DNA of 9,445 bases from contig JAGLWR010000039.1 in NCBI GenBank assembly GCA_023133315.1, positions 1 to 9,445 on the forward strand, in the 5' to 3' direction. Origin of the DNA: Methanomicrobia archaeon (GTDB lineage: Archaea; Methanobacteriota_B; Thermococci; Methanofastidiosales; B48-G16). Below are positions 6,044 to 9,445 of this stretch, in pieces. Numbering within the stretch: position 1 is the stretch's first letter; every line of letters starts with the position of its first letter. The notes under the pieces are model-generated. The model was not told where the DNA came from. It worked only from the letters and a program-made list of their open reading frames with translations, and ran no database searches. Position numbers and translations under genes: made by a program.

Positions 6044-6788
6044 AGAAATTTATGAAAATTTAAATAGTACAGAGGATATAGATGCTCTTGTAGAGAAATT
6101 TAGAATAGAAAGGGAGGTATTTTTGGCAATACTTTCCCAAAAAATAGTTAGAAATGTGAAAAAGAATTATTACAAGTTGGAAAGAAAAAAGGAGATCCTG
6201 AGAGCGCGATGGAAAGATGGGGAGAGTATTACAGAGATCTCAGAGGAATATAATTTTTCTCCTGTGTTAACAGCTTCATTCATATTTCAGGATACGTTCT
6301 CACGTAAAAAATTTAAAGAATACCTGAAAAATCCAGAATTAATTGAGGAAAAAAGAATAAAAAAAGAAATAAAGGAGATAATAGAAGAGGATATAGTTTA
6401 TTCTCCGAAATATATTGATCTGCAAAGGGAGAATGGAATCCGATGTGAAGAAGAGATAAGAAGCTGGCTGCTCGAGAGAGATATCAGATTCATAACAGAA
6501 AAAGATGCACGATATGAAAATTTCAGAAAAACCCCAGATTTTCTTCTTATGTCACCGTTCTCTGTTGGAGGATTTGAAGTAAGATGGATAGAGAGCAAGG
6601 CAGGGTTTGGGGATCTGATCCAGTTCAAACAGGATTTTAGAGGTCAGCTCCGCCCCTATGTTAAGCTCTTCGGATCAGGGATCATCGTTTACTGGGTCGG
6701 ACACCTCGAGAGACTGAATGGATTTTCTAACAGGATCATAGTCATCTCTAAAAAATTTTTCAACGATGGGGAACAGGAAAAAATATAA
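6024..6788 (+). CDS. CDIN1 (C15orf41)-family TPD-motif nuclease, 254 aa
   Basis: This is an archaeal homologue of human CDIN1/C15orf41, a predicted Holliday-junction-resolvase-like PD-(D/E)XK nuclease whose human form binds codanin-1 and is mutated in congenital dyserythropoietic anaemia type I. The N-terminal half is helical with a helix-turn-helix (RWKDGESITEISEEYNFSP, residues 62-80). The C-terminal half has the nuclease core: helix ENGIRCEEEIRSWLLER, the T170-P171-D172 motif, then W188-IESKAGFGD with E190-S191-K192 as the E-x-K pair, and the GSGIIVYWVGHLE strand-and-helix end (217-229). All predicted catalytic residues are present. The ATG at 6024 follows AGGTGA (6012-6017) and overlaps the end of the HTH gene. 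Cellular substrate is unknown in archaea; DNA-junction cleavage is inferred from fold only. Confidence 0.88.
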   Translation: MNYRLYKEIYENLNSTEDIDALVEKFRIEREVFLAILSQKIVRNVKKNYYKLERKKEILRARWKDGESITEISEEYNFSPVLTASFIFQDTFSRKKFKEYLKNPELIEEKRIKKEIKEIIEEDIVYSPKYIDLQRENGIRCEEEIRSWLLERDIRFITEKDARYENFRKTPDFLLMSPFSVGGFEVRWIESKAGFGDLIQFKQDFRGQLRPYVKLFGSGIIVYWVGHLERLNGFSNRIIVISKKFFNDGEQEKI

Positions 6789-6791
6789 ATA
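6784..6791 (+). promoter_or_regulatory. TATA box for nfeD-stomatin
   Basis: TATAAATA overlaps the stop codon of the nuclease gene and has an A-rich BRE-like flank. Its centre is 25.5 bases before the nfeD ATG, and no Shine-Dalgarno sequence precedes that ATG, so a leaderless transcript is expected. Confidence 0.6.
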
Positions 6792-6812
6792 CACCAAACG
6801 TGTTGATAAAAT

Positions 6813-8120
6813 ATGAAAAAGATTATACTGGTAGTACTTCTTGTACTTCTTATACCAACGATAGCATCATCTAAGACTGTTTACGTTGTAAAGGTAGAGG
6901 GTGAGATAGGGTTAGCGACCCAACAGATAGTTAGTAAAGCTGTAGAAAGAGCGAATACAGACGGAGTTGCTTTGATCATAGAGATGGATACTCCCGGCGG
7001 CAGAGGAGACGCCATGATGGAGATAATCAAGACAATAGATTCATCAGAAGTTCCAATAATCGTTTTTGTAAGCCCAAAAGGTGCTATCGCTGCTTCTGCG
7101 GGTACGTACATAGCAATGGCTTCTAATTTAATAGCAATGGCGCCAAGTACCTCTATCGGCGCGTGCGAACCTATACTCGGTTACGATCCGACAACTGGAC
7201 AGATCATAGAGGCACCTGAAAAAACAATTAATTTTTACTCAAGTTACATGAGATCTCTGGCAGAAAGTCACGAGAGAGATCCAGATGAAGCCGAGAAATT
7301 TGTGACGGAAAACTTGAGCCTTACCCCAAAATCTGCCCTCGAAAAGGGGATGATAGAGCTTCAAGCAGATAATCTTTACGATCTTATAGAAAAAGCTGAC
7401 GGAATGAAGTTAAAAGGTATGGAAGGAAGACTGGATCTTAAAGAGGTGGATATAAAAATTCTTGAGATATCGTTTAAAGATAAATTTATAATAACGCTCA
7501 CAAATCCTAACCTTGCTTATTTCCTGATTACTATAGGAATCCTAGGATTATTTTTGGGATTTACGACCCCAGGGTGGCACGTTCCAGAAACAATAGGTGC
7601 CGTCTGTCTTGTACTCGGGATAATTGCACAGGGTTATATAGGATTCAATTTAGGAGGTTTCCTCTTGATAGGATTGGGGATATTGTTTTTTGTTATAGAG
7701 CTTCTTACTCCAACATTCGGTTTATTTACTATTGCAGGGATAGCATCCTTCTTTTTTGGGTCGATGTTTTTATTTTCAGGTACAGGTGATATAAAAGATA
7801 TAAAGTGGGTAATAAGCAGGGAATTTTATGTTCAGTTTAGGTATCTTATCCTGATAACAATCGCATGCGTGGCGATATTTTTTGTTTTTGGAATTTCAAA
7901 GGCTATAAAACTCAGAAAAACAAAACCAACTACCGGCAGAGAAGAGATGCTCGGTGCAATAGGTACCACTGACACTAAAATCGATCCGGAGGGACAGATA
8001 CTGGTGAGGGGCGAAAGGTGGAATGTTTACAGTGATAAAAAAATTAAGAAAGGTGAGAAAGTAGAGGTTATAGATGTGGACGGACTCACTTTAAAGGTAA
8101 AAAAACATGAAAGGAGGTGA
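6813..8120 (+). CDS. nfeD: NfeD-family membrane serine protease (ClpP-fold), 435 aa
   Basis: This is a membrane protease of the long NfeD type, like Pyrococcus PH1510, which cuts the C-terminal hydrophobic tail of its stomatin partner. Residues 1-20 are a signal peptide. Residues 21-200 are a ClpP-like protease domain with the MDTPGGRGD loop (58-66), nucleophile S95 in AASAGTY, and general base K137 in EAPEKTINFY; this Ser-Lys dyad matches the PH1510 pattern. Hydrophobic segments at about 235-253, 258-275, 281-298, 302-323 and 342-362 anchor it. Residues about 376-432 form the C-terminal OB-fold NfeD domain (GREEMLGAIGTTDTKI ... VRGERWNVYS). The protease domain should face outside the cytoplasm. 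The Arg-Arg-stop ending is the ribosome binding site of the stomatin gene that follows. Full length and intact. Confidence 0.95.
   Translation: MKKIILVVLLVLLIPTIASSKTVYVVKVEGEIGLATQQIVSKAVERANTDGVALIIEMDTPGGRGDAMMEIIKTIDSSEVPIIVFVSPKGAIAASAGTYIAMASNLIAMAPSTSIGACEPILGYDPTTGQIIEAPEKTINFYSSYMRSLAESHERDPDEAEKFVTENLSLTPKSALEKGMIELQADNLYDLIEKADGMKLKGMEGRLDLKEVDIKILEISFKDKFIITLTNPNLAYFLITIGILGLFLGFTTPGWHVPETIGAVCLVLGIIAQGYIGFNLGGFLLIGLGILFFVIELLTPTFGLFTIAGIASFFFGSMFLFSGTGDIKDIKWVISREFYVQFRYLILITIACVAIFFVFGISKAIKLRKTKPTTGREEMLGAIGTTDTKIDPEGQILVRGERWNVYSDKKIKKGEKVEVIDVDGLTLKVKKHERR
8110..8120 (+). promoter_or_regulatory. Strong Shine-Dalgarno for stomatin inside the nfeD stop region
   Basis: AAAGGAGGTGA is a near-perfect anti-16S match, 6 bases before the stomatin ATG. 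It is made from the last nfeD codons (AGG AGG TGA), so translation of the two genes is coupled. Confidence 0.85.
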
Positions 8121-8126
8121 AAAAAA

Positions 8127-8894
8127 ATGTTTGGATTAGATTTTATGCAGATAGCAAGCGTATTCGTTGTACTCATCATTCTGATGATACTAAGCTCTGC
8201 AATAAAGATCGTCAAAGAGTTCGAAAGAGGTGTTATTCTAAGACTTGGAAGGTTAAAAGGCGCAAAGGGACCCGGAATATTCTTCATAATTCCGGTAATA
8301 GACAGAATGTACAAAATAGACCTGAGAACTAGGGTACTTGATGTTCCTGTTCAGGAGGTAATGACGAGGGATAACGTACCTGTACGAGTAAATGCTGTAG
8401 TATACCTGAGGGTGATGGATGCTTCTAAATCGATAGTTCAGGTACAAAACTTTATTAACGCGACATCGCAGAATTCGCAAACTACACTGAGAAGCGTGAT
8501 CGGACAGGCGAGTTTAGACGAACTTTTAAGTGAAAGAGATAAGTTGAACAGGGCTCTTCAGAAGATAATAGACGAGGCTACCGATCCATGGGGAGTCAAA
8601 GTTTCTGCCGTGGAGATAAAAGACGTGGAGTTACCGTCTACGATGAAGAGAGCGATGGCTGCGCAGGCAGAAGCTGAAAGAGATAGAAGAGCAAAGATCA
8701 TAAATGCACAGGGAGAACTCCAGGCCGCAGAGAAGCTTACGGAAGCAGCTAAACTCATGGCAACTGAGCCGATGACAATACAATTGAGAATGTTGCAGAC
8801 GATATCAGAGGTATCTACTGAAAATGCTACGACTGTAATACTGCCGTTCCCAATAGAGTTCCTAAAGCTCCTTGAACGGAAGAAAAAAGAATAA
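8127..8894 (+). CDS. Stomatin/prohibitin-family (SPFH) membrane protein, 255 aa
   Basis: This is an archaeal stomatin (p-stomatin, PH1511-like), a membrane-anchored oligomer thought to organise membrane microdomains. Residues 7-28 form one hydrophobic N-terminal anchor. The SPFH domain covers about 29-180 (EFERGVILRLGRL, GPGIFFIIPVIDRMYKIDLRT, TRDNVPVRVNAVVYLRV, SVIGQASLDELLSERDKLN, VEIKDVELPSTMKRAM). An alanine- and glutamate-rich coiled-coil helix follows (178-212). Residues 234-250 (ATTVILPFPIEFLKLLE) are the C-terminal hydrophobic stretch, the type of site the partner protease cuts in Pyrococcus. It starts 6 bases after the nfeD stop with an excellent Shine-Dalgarno sequence, so the pair is made together, with stomatin likely in excess. 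The usual pair in archaea and bacteria; nothing is missing. Confidence 0.96.
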   Translation: MFGLDFMQIASVFVVLIILMILSSAIKIVKEFERGVILRLGRLKGAKGPGIFFIIPVIDRMYKIDLRTRVLDVPVQEVMTRDNVPVRVNAVVYLRVMDASKSIVQVQNFINATSQNSQTTLRSVIGQASLDELLSERDKLNRALQKIIDEATDPWGVKVSAVEIKDVELPSTMKRAMAAQAEAERDRRAKIINAQGELQAAEKLTEAAKLMATEPMTIQLRMLQTISEVSTENATTVILPFPIEFLKLLERKKKE

Positions 8895-8914
8895 TTTTCT
8901 TTTTTTTATTTTTC
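8883..8914 (+). terminator. T-rich terminator after the stomatin gene
   Basis: AAAAAAGAA (8883-8891) can pair with TTCTTTTTT (8897-8905), a weak all-A:T-type stem, and lies in a tract of almost pure T (8895-8914). Long T tracts are the main archaeal termination signal. Confidence 0.6.
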
Positions 8915-8926
8915 GTAACCTTTTTC

Positions 8927-8934
8927 TTTAAATA
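8927..8934 (+). promoter_or_regulatory. TATA box for rimI
   Basis: TTTAAATA is centred 20.5 bases before the rimI ATG. This is closer than the 25-28 bases seen for other genes here, so the start site may fall right at or near the start codon. Confidence 0.4.
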
Positions 8935-8950
8935 ATAGCATATAAGAATT

Positions 8951-9391
8951 ATGGATATCAGAGAAGCAAATCCAGAGGATATAAAAAAAGTTTTTGAGAT
9001 AGAGTTCTCTTCGTTTAATTCTCCTTACGATCCTCTTATCCTTAATTATCTGTACGAAACCCACAAAAAAACATTTCTTGTAGCTTATGAGAATGATGTA
9101 ATCGGATACATTGTGGGCATTATAGATTGTTCAGAAGGACACATAATCTCTCTGGCCACAGACAAGAGTTTTAGAAGAAAAAAAGTGGGAACTCTTCTCG
9201 TAGAGAATCTTCTTAAAATATTCAAGGAAAATGGTGTTAAAAAGGTTAAATTAGAGGTAAGAAAACGCAACACGACGGCACAAAACCTCTATGAAAAACT
9301 GGGATTTTTCAAGGCGAAAGAGTTACCAAGATATTACGAGAATGGAGAAGACGGAATTTTGATGATGAAACATCTTGAAGGGAAGGTTTAA
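8951..9391 (+). CDS. rimI: RimI/Ard1-type GNAT acetyltransferase, 146 aa
   Basis: This is a probable N-terminal protein acetyltransferase that uses acetyl-CoA, the archaeal counterpart of RimI and Naa10, acting in the cytoplasm on nascent or mature proteins. The GNAT fold covers the whole length: MDIREANPEDIKKV (first strand and helix), motif A ISLATDKSFRRKKVGTLLVE (66-85) with the acetyl-CoA pyrophosphate loop at R75-T81, motif B LEVRKRNTTAQNLYEKLGF (101-119), and the YYENGEDGILM end (128-138) typical of this subfamily. In the R-x-x-G-x-G/A loop the first glycine is lysine (K78), an oddity that may loosen binding, though GNATs tolerate it. No Shine-Dalgarno is seen. The gene follows a terminator and has its own TATA box. 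Confidence 0.92.
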   Translation: MDIREANPEDIKKVFEIEFSSFNSPYDPLILNYLYETHKKTFLVAYENDVIGYIVGIIDCSEGHIISLATDKSFRRKKVGTLLVENLLKIFKENGVKKVKLEVRKRNTTAQNLYEKLGFFKAKELPRYYENGEDGILMMKHLEGKV

Positions 9392-9394
9392 AAA
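9387..9394 (+). promoter_or_regulatory. TATA box for the next gene
   Basis: TTTAAAAA overlaps the rimI stop codon, with GAAGG purines before it. Its centre is 25.5 bases before the ATG at 9416, which again fits a leaderless transcript. Confidence 0.5.
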
Positions 9395-9415
9395 TTTCTT
9401 TTTCCTATATGATTT

Positions 9416-9445
9416 ATGATATGTATTGTAGGCATGCCAGGGAGC
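9416..9445 (+). CDS. Start of a P-loop NTPase, probably UPF0200-like (truncated by the window)
   Basis: Only ten codons are visible: M-I-C-I-V-G-M-P-G-S. A first strand leading into GMPGS is the opening of a Walker A motif. The GMPGSGK style is known to me from the archaeal UPF0200/adenylate-kinase-like family. A well-placed TATA box supports this ATG over the one at 9409, which is in another frame. Product identity is inferred from very little sequence. Confidence 0.55.
   Translation, partial: MICIVGMPGS

Noticed and set aside
8117..8332. Plus-strand frame of 71 codons overlapping the stomatin start
   Set aside because: It is an out-of-frame reading of the stomatin gene, lies beside a much better ribosome site for stomatin, and has no motif.
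9409..9445. ATG at 9409 as start of the last gene
   Set aside because: Its frame gives no known motif, while ATG 9416 gives a strand plus GMPGS and lies 25.5 bases from a TATA box.
1..9445. tRNA, rRNA, CRISPR array or transposon
   Set aside because: No cloverleaf with a T-loop consensus, no regularly spaced repeats and no transposase motif were seen by eye; a tRNAscan or Infernal run would be decisive.

Overview
The window looks like euryarchaeal chromosome. It carries a two-ring Cdc48/VAT-type AAA ATPase, a stomatin with its NfeD-type protease, a RimI/Ard1-type acetyltransferase, and three proteins of archaeal families of unknown function. TATA boxes with purine-rich BRE-like flanks lie about 26 bases before several start codons, so many transcripts are probably leaderless. 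The core genes are AT-rich, with mostly AGA/AGG arginine codons. I cannot name the genus. The flavodoxin-like protein would fit an anaerobe, but that is only a hint.

Left part (1-1466), minus strand: the N-terminal part of a PAS sensor protein that runs off the window, a long AT-rich gap, and a small flavodoxin-like gene. Each gene is preceded by one copy of an approximately 67-base direct repeat that contains a TATA box. Both genes use arginine codons unlike the rest of the window, so this part looks accessory.

Middle (1467-6788): cdc48 on the minus strand is divergent from a fumarylacetoacetate hydrolase-family gene. One near-symmetric TATA element sits midway between the two start codons. 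Next, on the plus strand, come a DUF530-like gene, a DUF1699-like helix-turn-helix gene and a CDIN1/TPD-motif nuclease. These last three are coupled (4-base gap, then a 20-base overlap) and form the least understood block in the window: a probable nuclease with a DNA-binding partner.

Right part (6789-9445), plus strand: an nfeD-stomatin membrane protease pair, whose second Shine-Dalgarno sequence is built from the last codons and stop of the first gene; a T-rich terminator; rimI; and the first ten codons of a P-loop NTPase, probably UPF0200-like. I saw no tRNA, rRNA, CRISPR array or transposase.
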